A stretch of DNA of 11,172 nucleotides. Origin: Anaerolineales bacterium (lineage in GTDB: Bacteria; Chloroflexota; Anaerolineae; UBA7937). The notes under the pieces are model-generated. The model was not told where the DNA came from. It saw only the letters and a list, made by a program, of their open reading frames with translations, and ran no database searches. This document shows, piece by piece, positions 1 to 5,733 of this stretch; the stretch's first letter is position 1; every line of letters starts with the position of its first letter. The stretch lies in contig JAUVHF010000042.1 in assembly GCA_030593425.1 (NCBI GenBank), forward strand, positions 1 through 11,172, read 5' to 3'. The position numbers and the translations under genes were made by a program.

Positions 1-9
1 GGGATCTAA

Positions 10-1584
10 CTACCCGACCTTATATACCAGGTCGGTTTCCCGCACCTTCTCAATGACCTGGAGCCCGATCGACTGTCCCTTGGTAGCCACCTCTACTTTT
101 TGGTGCTCGATCTCCATGGAGTCGATCGTTTGCTCGAAGTCGCGGATGCCGCCCTTAATGTGGATGGTATCCCCCACCTTTATGGTATCGGTGACCTCAA
201 TCACGGCCACGCCGATCCGGTTGTAGTAATGAGATACCCTTCCCACTAACTTCTCGGCCACCTCTGACCTCCTTGTTTCATCTACAAGATTCTCTTCAGG
301 GGGCAACGCCGTTTTGGCTTCCTCTGATTCACTGGCCTTGGCCCAGGGGAGATCCGCCCGTCGTCCTCCCTTTCGCCGTTCCGCTTGCCGCCTATCTCCC
401 TTTCGCCGTTCGTCCTCTCTTCTTTCCTCCTGTCGCCTCTCTCCCTTTCTCCTTTCCTCTTGTCTACGCTCCACTTGGAGGCTCTCAGGAGTTTCTCCTT
501 GCCTTCTTTCAGCCGTTCGGCGTTCCTCTTGCCGTCTCTCTCCGACCCTCCGCTCCCCCTTACGCCTTTCTTCGACCCTCCGCTCTCCCTTTCTCCTCTC
601 TATGCCCCAGGGGGGTTGTTGAGGTCTTTCCCCCTCTCGGATCTCTTTCAGATCTTCATAGGATTGGAGGAGGTTTTCGAAGAGTTGGGCGTTCTCGAGG
701 GCGATGGCGGCATAATCGGCTAAGGCCACTAGGTTGTCCAGATCGCTCTCTTGGAAAGGTCGGTCGGCATCCCTGTTGAAGAGGCAAAGGACAGCGATGA
801 CTTCGTTTCGGGCCACCAGGGGCACATATAAGAGGTGTTCCACAAGATGGCCCGTTTTCATCTCGCTCCACTCATGTTCCCGGGGACCTCTTTGCCTCTG
901 CGGCATGCCCGTGTTGACCACCTGAGTGGCGACTCCATCTTCAACCTCCTCTTGGAGAGGACGAGCATGCTTCTCCCCTCGAGCCCTTGCCGCCCTGATC
1001 TCGAATCTATCTTCCATCTCTACTAGAAGGAGAGAGCCTTCATCGGCAGCAGCCAGGTAGATGGCCCCCTCCACGATGCGAGTGAGGACCTTTTCCATCT
1101 CCAGGATGGAGATCATAGATTTCCCGATAGCATGAACATAACCAGCCTTGCGGACCACCTCTCGAGGAGGGGTGATTCTCTCTTCCCTTACTTCCTCCTC
1201 AAGGGCTTCCTTCTCCGGCGCCCCTTTCAGAGTCCCCTCGATGGCTCCCTTTACCTCCTCCGCGGTGAAAGGCTTGAGGATGCAACTGCTCACCCCTTGA
1301 TTGAGGGCTTCCTCTGCCAACTCCCGGGAGCCGTAGGAGGCGGTGATGATCACCGGTATGTCGGGCAACCTGGATTGGATGGTCCTGTGGATGGCCAAGG
1401 TGGAGGCGGAGAGGAACTGGGAAGCCAGGATTATGAGGTCAGGGTTCTCCCATAAACCTTGGTGCAGACACTCCTCTGTGTCTTTGGCGACAAGCGTTTC
1501 GTAGCCCTGGGGTTTTAACACCTGGTCGAGGAGGAAGCCCAGACTATCCGACCGGTCATCGAGGATCACTATCTTTCCGACCAT
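10..1584 (-). CDS. Degenerate receiver-GAF protein with ERRxx repeats and a C-terminal elongation-factor-like domain
   Basis: A likely cytoplasmic signalling or scaffold protein; no exact function is recognised. Domains in order: a CheY-like receiver (about residues 3-118), a linker and helix, a GAF domain (about 155-300), a low-complexity stretch of ERRxx pentapeptides (329-411), an acidic linker, and a beta-barrel like EF-Tu domain 2 (about 445-523, with IGVAVIEVTDTIKVGDTIHIKG). In other genomes this last domain occurs as small stand-alone 'translation elongation factor-like' proteins and at the end of U32 peptidases. The receiver keeps the acidic pair D9/D10, T81 and K104-P105, but the phosphoacceptor position after PDLIIL is A54, so normal phosphorylation looks impossible. 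There is no output kinase, cyclase or DNA-binding domain. The ATG start is supported by GGGAG seven bases upstream and by a strong promoter at 1654-1682. The domain calls are firm; the combined role is unknown. Confidence 0.9.
   Translation of the reverse strand: MVGKIVILDDRSDSLGFLLDQVLKPQGYETLVAKDTEECLHQGLWENPDLIILASQFLSASTLAIHRTIQSRLPDIPVIITASYGSRELAEEALNQGVSSCILKPFTAEEVKGAIEGTLKGAPEKEALEEEVREERITPPREVVRKAGYVHAIGKSMISILEMEKVLTRIVEGAIYLAAADEGSLLLVEMEDRFEIRAARARGEKHARPLQEEVEDGVATQVVNTGMPQRQRGPREHEWSEMKTGHLVEHLLYVPLVARNEVIAVLCLFNRDADRPFQESDLDNLVALADYAAIALENAQLFENLLQSYEDLKEIREGERPQQPPWGIERRKGERRVEERRKGERRVGERRQEERRTAERRQGETPESLQVERRQEERRKGERRQEERREDERRKGDRRQAERRKGGRRADLPWAKASESEEAKTALPPEENLVDETRRSEVAEKLVGRVSHYYNRIGVAVIEVTDTIKVGDTIHIKGGIRDFEQTIDSMEIEHQKVEVATKGQSIGLQVIEKVRETDLVYKVG
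353..600 (-). repeat. 15-nt coding repeats giving ERRxx pentapeptides
   Basis: Residues 329-411 of the receiver-GAF protein are built from about fifteen pentapeptides of the form ERRxx (ERRKG, ERRVE, ERRVG, ERRQE, ERRTA and similar). There are seven units, an eight-residue break (ETPESLQV), then eight more, the last ones slightly diverged (DRRQA, GRRAD). At DNA level the period is 15, with a higher-order 30-base period: the 13-mer cgaccctccgctc occurs at 543-555 and 573-585, and ctccctttcgccgttc recurs 30 bases apart near 367 and 397. The plus strand is almost pure pyrimidine here. The segment is probably a highly charged helix or disordered linker that grew by tandem duplication. Confidence 0.92.
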
Positions 1585-1628
1585 CTCCCGGCTCCCAAGA
1601 AGGCTTTAACCTTCAACTCATCTTGTGA

Positions 1629-1647
1629 AAGAGAGATGCACTCTCTT
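1629..1647 (-). promoter_or_regulatory. Perfect 7-bp dyad at the predicted transcription start
   Basis: AAGAGAG and CTCTCTT form a perfect inverted repeat around a five-base loop (ATGCA). The dyad begins 7 bases downstream of the -10 box at 1654-1659, so it lies on the predicted +1 (about 1647) and the first transcribed bases. It could be an operator for a dimeric repressor or a 5' hairpin that stabilises the mRNA. The dyad is seen directly; the role is inferred. Confidence 0.45.
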
Positions 1648-1653
1648 GGATCG

Positions 1654-1682
1654 ATTATAACACCTTTGTGGAGTCTTGACAA
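1654..1682 (-). promoter_or_regulatory. Sigma-70-type promoter for the receiver-GAF gene
   Basis: On the minus strand TTGTCA (1677-1682) and a consensus TATAAT (1654-1659) are separated by exactly 17 bases. Transcription would start near 1647 and leave a leader of about 60 bases before the ATG at 1584. This is the best-looking housekeeping promoter in the window and indicates that the receiver-GAF gene has its own transcript, separate from the Trm112 gene behind it. Confidence 0.75.
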
Positions 1683-1767
1683 TAGCCATTTCCCATCATA
1701 AACCAGCGAATTGAGGTTCGCCGCAAAGGGACGAAGCCTGGCTGATAGCCACTATCCCCCTCCATAC
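1683..1767. other. Non-coding stretch with two short hairpins
   Basis: No credible gene is visible. Two small inverted repeats stand out: GCGAA/TTCGC at 1706-1721 with a six-base loop, and TGGCT/AGCCA at 1739-1751 with a three-base loop. They lie between the 3' end of the Trm112 gene and the promoter of the receiver-GAF gene. They could be part of a structured 3' UTR or a small RNA, but either could also be chance. Confidence 0.3.
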
Positions 1768-1831
1768 GACGTCATAGTAAGCGACAGGGGCAAAGTCATA
1801 GAAGGGGTACTCCCCTATCTCGCTTGACGTC
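1768..1831. other. Long multi-part stem-loop downstream of the Trm112 gene
   Basis: Nested arms are visible: GACGTC (1768-1773) with GACGTC (1826-1831), AAGCGA (1779-1784) with TCGCTT (1820-1825), and an inner GGGG-TACT-CCCC hairpin (1804-1815). A second AGGGG copy at 1786-1790 could compete for the same CCCCT (1812-1816). The element begins 44 bases past the Trm112 stop codon on the minus strand, so it may be a 3' UTR structure or a terminator. It lacks a run of U residues on either strand, so a classical intrinsic terminator is not supported. The rest of the gap up to 1874 shows nothing recognisable. Confidence 0.45.
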
Positions 1832-1874
1832 CGGGTCGCAGTAGTAGAGGAGAGAAGGAAGAGGTTTGGGGCTG

Positions 1875-2075
1875 CTACGGGGTTCCCAGTTCCTCCACTG
1901 GGAGATCGATGTACTTATCCCCCTCCTCGATGAGCATGATGGGGATATCGTCCCGGATGGGGTATTTGCGGCGGCACTGATCGTTCTGGCAGACGAGCCA
2001 GGCACCCTTGACCAGTTCCACCTTCGTCTTGCAGGCTGGGCAGACGAGTATCTCCAGAAGATCCTTGCTGACCAT
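1875..2075 (-). CDS. Trm112/YcaR-family zinc-ribbon protein
   Basis: A 66-residue protein of the Trm112-like family (UPF0434/YcaR type). Four cysteines, C12-x2-C15 and C29-x4-C34, suit a single zinc site, followed by the family's typical YPIRDDIPIML segment. In eukaryotes and archaea Trm112 is an activating partner of several methyltransferases; the role of bacterial members is poorly defined. The frame is open 26 codons further upstream, but the start chosen here (MVSKDLLEILVCPAC) matches the family's usual length and has GGGAGG four bases before the ATG. It is transcribed away from rpsB. The family call is firm; the function is not. Confidence 0.9.
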   Translation of the reverse strand: MVSKDLLEILVCPACKTKVELVKGAWLVCQNDQCRRKYPIRDDIPIMLIEEGDKYIDLPVEELGTP

Positions 2076-2095
2076 TTCGCCTCCCTTCGGCAGAT

Positions 2096-2124
2096 AGTAT
2101 AACACACCTCTTTCTAACTTGCCT
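2096..2124 (-). promoter_or_regulatory. Possible promoter of the Trm112 gene
   Basis: On the minus strand TATACT (2096-2101) is a fair -10 box, about 20 bases before the ATG at 2075. Seventeen bases further upstream the -35 position reads AGGCAA (2119-2124), which is poor. That hexamer position is exactly the one used in the opposite direction by the rpsB promoter (TTGCCT). If real, the two divergent promoters share one -35 site and would compete. Support is weak. Confidence 0.3.
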
Positions 2125-2147
2125 GCCAGTTGACTATATGCTATACT
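2119..2147 (+). promoter_or_regulatory. Promoter of the rpsB operon (extended -10)
   Basis: TTGCCT (2119-2124) and TATACT (2142-2147) are 17 bases apart. The -10 box is preceded by TG one base upstream (TGCTATACT), the extended -10 pattern that compensates for a weak -35. Start of transcription is expected near 2154, giving a leader of about 110 bases ahead of rpsB. It is the only good plus-strand promoter I see ahead of the rpsB-to-cdsA cluster. Confidence 0.65.
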
Positions 2148-2153
2148 TTGCAA

Positions 2154-2264
2154 TCGAACCTAATGAGCACGTCTCCTGACTGGACGGGGTGTGCCGAGGG
2201 AAGGTTTTGCTCGGTTCCCGGCCAGGGGGAGGGAGGCGGAAGTCAAAAACGAAAGGGGTTTAGA
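2154..2264 (+). promoter_or_regulatory. Structured rpsB 5' leader with mutually exclusive hairpins
   Basis: The leader holds two overlapping foldings: CCGAG (2194-2198) with CTCGG (2210-2214), or GCC..GGGAA (2193-2195, 2198-2202) with TTCCC-GGC (2215-2222). An outer CTGG/CCAG pair (2180-2183, 2222-2225) could close either one. Ribosomal protein S2 represses its own operon through the mRNA leader in other bacteria, so an autoregulatory site here is plausible. I cannot match it to a named leader family. A purine-rich stretch and AAAGGGG follow just before the rpsB start. Confidence 0.4.
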
Positions 2265-3113
2265 ATGGCTGTAGTGACTATGAAGGAACTCTTGGAGGCT
2301 GGGGTCCATTTTGGGCATCGTACTAGGCGATGGCACCCTAAGATGCGGTCCTACATCTTCACGGAGCGTAACGGGATCCATATCATCGACTTGCAGCAAA
2401 CCATCTCTCGGTTGGAGGAAGCGTGTGAGAAGGTAAAGGAGGTGGCCAGCGAGGGGGGTACGATCCTCTTCGTGGGCACCAAGAAGCAGGGGCAGGAGAA
2501 TCTCGCCTCGGCAGCCGAGAGTTGTGGCATGCCCTATGTGAATGGGCGTTGGCTAGGAGGGACGCTTACCAATTTCCGCACCATCCGCCAGCGTATCGAT
2601 TATCTCCTCGATCTGGAAGCCCGGCACGCCAGGGGAGACTTCGAGGGGCTGTCCAAGAAGGAGGCTTTGGGCATCGAGAGGGAGATCGCTCGCTTGAACC
2701 GGCGCCTGGGAGGGATAAAGGCGATGGTGCGCCTCCCGGATATAGTCTTCATCGTCGATATTGTACGGGAGGATATCGCGGTCAAAGAGGCCCACCGGTT
2801 GGGGATCCCTATAGTGGCTATGGTGGACACCAACTGCGATCCTGATCCCATCGACTTCATCATCCCCGCCAATGACGACGCCATAAGGGCCATCAAACTG
2901 ATGTGTGGCAAGATAGCAGAGGCTATCGAGGAGGGGAGGCAGATTTGGGAATCGTTGCGTGCCGAGGAGGAGGCTGAGGCCCCCCTACCGGCGTATCTGG
3001 CCGCCGTGACTCAGGAGGCGGCGGAGGTTGCGGCTTCAGAAGTGGAGTCTGGAGAGGCAGAAGTGGGGTCTGAAGAGGAAGCAGCGGAGTCCGAGGATGA
3101 GGAGGCGGGGTGA
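2265..3113 (+). CDS. rpsB: 30S ribosomal protein S2
   Basis: Small-subunit ribosomal protein uS2, needed for 30S assembly and for S1 binding in bacteria that have S1. The protein is 282 residues. It begins with the family hallmark (MKELLEAGVHFGHRTRRWHPKM) and continues with GIHIIDLQQTISRL, LFVGTKKQ and RWLGGTLTNF, plus the late DTNCDPDPIDFIIPANDDAIRAI region in segments. The frame is open 45 codons further upstream, but homologues start at this ATG, which has AAAGGGG six bases before it. Residues 233-282 form an acidic Glu/Ala/Ser tail beyond the normal core, partly made by a 21-base tandem duplication. It is the first gene of the cluster, and its stop overlaps the GTG of tsf. Confidence 0.97.
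   Translation: MAVVTMKELLEAGVHFGHRTRRWHPKMRSYIFTERNGIHIIDLQQTISRLEEACEKVKEVASEGGTILFVGTKKQGQENLASAAESCGMPYVNGRWLGGTLTNFRTIRQRIDYLLDLEARHARGDFEGLSKKEALGIEREIARLNRRLGGIKAMVRLPDIVFIVDIVREDIAVKEAHRLGIPIVAMVDTNCDPDPIDFIIPANDDAIRAIKLMCGKIAEAIEEGRQIWESLRAEEEAEAPLPAYLAAVTQEAAEVAASEVESGEAEVGSEEEAAESEDEEAG
3037..3078 (+). repeat. 21-bp tandem duplication in the rpsB acidic tail
   Basis: Two adjacent 21-base units (3037-3057 and 3058-3078) differ at only two positions. They encode the similar heptads SEVESGE and AEVGSEE in the C-terminal tail of S2. The duplication keeps the reading frame and looks recent. Confidence 0.8.
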
Positions 3114-3706
3114 TAGGTAAGGAGATGGTGAAGGCGCTCCGAGAACGCACCGGAGCCGGGGTTTTAGATTGTAAGAGAGCCTTGGAGGAGACGGGGGGTG
3201 ACCTTGAGGAAGCGACGAGACTCCTCCGTCAAAGGGGCCTAGCCATCGCGACCAAGAAAGCGGGTCGCTTGGCTGAAGAAGGGTTGGTGGAGGCCTATAT
3301 CCACGCCGGAGGTCGGCTGGGGGCCTTGGTGGAGATCAATTGCGAGACCGATTTCGTGGCTCGGACTGAGGAGTTCCAGAGGTTAGCCCATGACCTGGCG
3401 ATGCAGGTGGTGGCTTCCAACCCCCACTATCTCCGTCCAGAAGATATCCCCCCTGAGGTGATAGAGGAGAAGAAGCGACTCTTTCTCTCCGAACTGGAGG
3501 GGCAAAACAAGCCAGAACATCTTTGGGAGAGGATCGTGGAAGGGAAACTGGAGAGATATTACGACCAGGTTTGCCTTCTTAGACAGCCCTTCATCAAAGA
3601 TGAAGGGCTAACGGTGAAAGAGGTCATCATCGAGGGTATCGCCAAACTGGGGGAGAATATAGTGATACGCCGTTTCGCGCGCTACGAACTGGGGGAGAGG
3701 TCTTAA
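3110..3706 (+). CDS. tsf: Elongation factor Ts, short form
   Basis: EF-Ts is the guanine-nucleotide exchange factor that releases GDP from EF-Tu. The protein is 198 residues. An N-terminal UBA-like domain (about 1-50) carries LRERTGAGVLDCKRALEETG, and the core carries the signature CETDFVAR (78-85), whose Asp-Phe pair normally contacts EF-Tu. At about 200 residues it belongs to the short EF-Ts form known from Thermus, not the 283-residue E. coli form with a duplicated core. GTG is chosen as start because MIGKEMVKALRE aligns with normal EF-Ts N-termini and GGAGG lies about six bases upstream. It overlaps the rpsB stop by four bases (GTGA), implying translational coupling. Confidence 0.97.
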   Translation: MIGKEMVKALRERTGAGVLDCKRALEETGGDLEEATRLLRQRGLAIATKKAGRLAEEGLVEAYIHAGGRLGALVEINCETDFVARTEEFQRLAHDLAMQVVASNPHYLRPEDIPPEVIEEKKRLFLSELEGQNKPEHLWERIVEGKLERYYDQVCLLRQPFIKDEGLTVKEVIIEGIAKLGENIVIRRFARYELGERS

Positions 3707-3715
3707 GGAGGCGAG

Positions 3716-4444
3716 GTGGGTGAGCCGAAGTATGGACGGGTCCTCTTGAAACTGGGCGGCGAGGCGCTGGCTGGACCGGAGGGATGGGGTATAGACCCTC
3801 AAAGGGCCGGGGAGGCGGCCGAGAAGATAAGGGGTGTGAAGGAGCAGGGGGTCCAGATAGCCATTGTCCTCGGTGCAGGGAATATCTGGCGGGGCAGGGA
3901 TGGCATGGCTCATGGGATGGAGCGGGCTACCGCCGATCATATGGGGATGCTGGCTACGGTGATGAACTCCTTGGCCTTGCAGGACGCTCTGGAGAGGGCA
4001 GGGGTGACTACTAGGGTTCAGACGGCTATCGAGATGCGGGCCGTGGCCGAGCCCTATATCCGCTTACGAGCCATCCGCCATCTGGAGAAAGGGAGGGTGG
4101 TGATCCTGGGCGCGGGGACCGGCAACCCCTACTTCACTACCGATACCGCTGCTGCCCTGAGAGCCATGGAGATCGACGCTCAGGTCCTCATCAAGGCTAC
4201 CAAGGTAGACGCCGTTTACGAAGAGGATCCCCTGATAAACCCCGATGCACGGAGGTTGGAGCATCTGACCTATATCGAGGCCTTGAATCTGGGGGTGGGG
4301 ATCTTGGATAGCACAGCCCTCTCGTTATGCATGGATAACGACCTTCCCATCATCGTGGTGGGCTTGTGGGAGCCCCAAAGCCTGGAGAAAGCGGTGCTGG
4401 GCGAGAGGGTGGGGACCCTCATCGATCGTTCGGGAGGAGGCTGA
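3716..4444 (+). CDS. pyrH: UMP kinase
   Basis: Bacterial UMP kinase of the amino-acid-kinase fold, which phosphorylates UMP to UDP with ATP in pyrimidine nucleotide synthesis; the family acts as hexamers. The 242-residue length is normal. Visible motifs are the N-terminal LLKLGGEALAG, the loop GAGNIWRGRD (53-62; usually GGGN, here one Gly is Ala), D75-HMGMLAT, GTGNPYFTTDTAAALRA and KATKVDAVYEEDP. The GTG start has a full AAGGAGG (3705-3711) four bases upstream. It lies nine bases after tsf and its stop overlaps the frr start by one base. Confidence 0.97.
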   Translation: MGEPKYGRVLLKLGGEALAGPEGWGIDPQRAGEAAEKIRGVKEQGVQIAIVLGAGNIWRGRDGMAHGMERATADHMGMLATVMNSLALQDALERAGVTTRVQTAIEMRAVAEPYIRLRAIRHLEKGRVVILGAGTGNPYFTTDTAAALRAMEIDAQVLIKATKVDAVYEEDPLINPDARRLEHLTYIEALNLGVGILDSTALSLCMDNDLPIIVVGLWEPQSLEKAVLGERVGTLIDRSGGG

Positions 4445-5001
4445 TGATCGACGATCTATTGAAAGAGACCGAGGCCCGGATGAATAAGACAGTGGAGGTC
4501 CTCCAAGGGGACTTGGTCACCATCAGGACGGGGAGGGCCTCTCCGGCCCTCATAGAGAAATTGAGGGTCGATTATTATGGGACCCCTACCCCTCTCAACC
4601 AGTTGGCTGCCATCTCCGTTCCCGAGCCTCGCCTCATGGTCATCAGGCCTTATGATCCCACCTCTTTGTCTGAGATCGAGAGGGCGATCCTGAAGTCGGA
4701 TCTGGGGTTGACCCCCGTCAACGATGGGAAGCTGATCCGTCTGCCTATCCCTAGTTTGACGGAAGAACGACGGCAGGAGCTGGTAAGGGTAGTTGGTCGG
4801 CGCGTAGAAGAAGCGCGGGTAGCCATACGTAACTGTCGCCGCGATGCTCTTCGAGATCTAAAGGAGATGGAGAAGGAGAAACTCATATCCGAAGATGAGC
4901 ATTACCGGGGGCGAGAGGATATGCAGAAGTTGACGGACAAGTATGTGGAGCAGGTGGACGAGGTGGGGCGAGCCAAGGAAGAGGAGATCAAAGAGGTATA
5001 A
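4444..5001 (+). CDS. frr: Ribosome recycling factor
   Basis: RRF works with EF-G to split post-termination ribosomes. The protein is 185 residues, the standard size. The family core TIRTGRASPALIEKL (26-40) and YYGTPTPLNQLA are present, as is the long charged three-helix-bundle C-terminus ending in EEEIKEV. The frame is open 26 codons further upstream inside pyrH, but the ATG at 4444 gives the normal N-terminus, overlaps the pyrH TGA by one base and follows GGAGGAGG closely. Confidence 0.97.
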   Translation: MIDDLLKETEARMNKTVEVLQGDLVTIRTGRASPALIEKLRVDYYGTPTPLNQLAAISVPEPRLMVIRPYDPTSLSEIERAILKSDLGLTPVNDGKLIRLPIPSLTEERRQELVRVVGRRVEEARVAIRNCRRDALRDLKEMEKEKLISEDEHYRGREDMQKLTDKYVEQVDEVGRAKEEEIKEV

Positions 5002-5011
5002 GCGGTTTCTT

Positions 5012-5728
5012 ATGGATGAGCAGGAGGCTCTGGTTACCATTCCCCAGCATGTGGGGATCATATTGGATGGGAACGGGCGATGGGCCCGGGAGCACGGCTT
5101 GCCTCGGCTGGAGGGGCATCGTGCCGGTACGGAGAATATCCGCCGGGTTCTAGAAGCGTGTAGCGAGTTCGGCATCAAGATCCTCACCATCTACGCTTTC
5201 TCCACGGAGAACTGGGGGCGTCCCCAAGTGGAGGTGCGAGGCTTGATGCGCATTCTGGAGGAGGTTATCGATCGGGAAGTGCAGAGCCTCCACAAGAACG
5301 GTGTGCAGTTGCGTCATATCGGTCGGCTGGAGGGGCTCTCCCAGAGGTTGCAGCAGGCTGTGAGGGATGCTCTCGAGTTGACTAAAGAGAACGACAGGCT
5401 GATATTGAATGTGGCTTTCAACTATGGTGGGCGCAGCGAGATCCTGGATGCGGTGCGCAGACTGATGGGAGATGGCATCTCTCCCCAGGAGTTAAGCGAG
5501 GAACTCTTTGAACGGTATCTCTACACCGCTGGGCTACCTCCCCCCGACTTGATCATCCGCACCGGTGGGGAGATGCGGCTCAGTAACTTTTTGATCTGGC
5601 AGGCGGCCTACGCGGAATACTACTCCACGCCTACTTACTGGCCCGATTTCAACGAGGAAGAACTTCATAAGGCGCTTTTGGCCTACAGTCAGAGGGAGAG
5701 AAGGTTCGGGCTGCTGAGGGAAGGCTAG
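5012..5728 (+). CDS. uppS: Undecaprenyl diphosphate synthase (cis-prenyltransferase)
   Basis: Condenses isopentenyl diphosphate onto farnesyl diphosphate with cis geometry to make the C55 carrier lipid for peptidoglycan and other envelope polymers. The protein is 238 residues. Motifs: HVGIILDGNGRWA with the Mg-binding D19, YAFSTENW (61-68), NVAFNYGGRSEI, and RTGGEMRLSNFLIWQ (183-197), whose arginines bind the diphosphate; RTGGE replaces the common RTSGE. The frame is open well upstream into frr, but MDEQEALVTIPQHVG is the natural start. That ATG lacks a good Shine-Dalgarno sequence and sits 10 bases after the frr stop, so reinitiation by ribosomes finishing frr is likely. Confidence 0.95.
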   Translation: MDEQEALVTIPQHVGIILDGNGRWAREHGLPRLEGHRAGTENIRRVLEACSEFGIKILTIYAFSTENWGRPQVEVRGLMRILEEVIDREVQSLHKNGVQLRHIGRLEGLSQRLQQAVRDALELTKENDRLILNVAFNYGGRSEILDAVRRLMGDGISPQELSEELFERYLYTAGLPPPDLIIRTGGEMRLSNFLIWQAAYAEYYSTPTYWPDFNEEELHKALLAYSQRERRFGLLREG

Positions 5729-5733
5729 ATCTC

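Noticed and set aside
273..779. Overlapping open frames on the plus strand rich in Pro/Leu/Ser/Phe
   Set aside because: These are the complements of the purine-rich ERRxx repeats and GAF region of the minus-strand gene; they show no domain and are artefacts of the skewed composition.
1700..1760. Words resembling a c-di-GMP-I (GEMM) riboswitch on the plus strand (CGCAAAG, ACGAAGCC)
   Set aside because: The word order and spacing do not match the consensus, the tetraloop-receptor parts are not visible, and a plus-strand riboswitch here would read antisense into the Trm112 gene.
2130..2264. N-terminal extension of S2 using the upstream ATG at 2130
   Set aside because: It would start upstream of the predicted transcription start, cover the structured leader and add 45 residues absent from S2 proteins; ATG 2265 has a good ribosome-binding site and the normal N-terminus.
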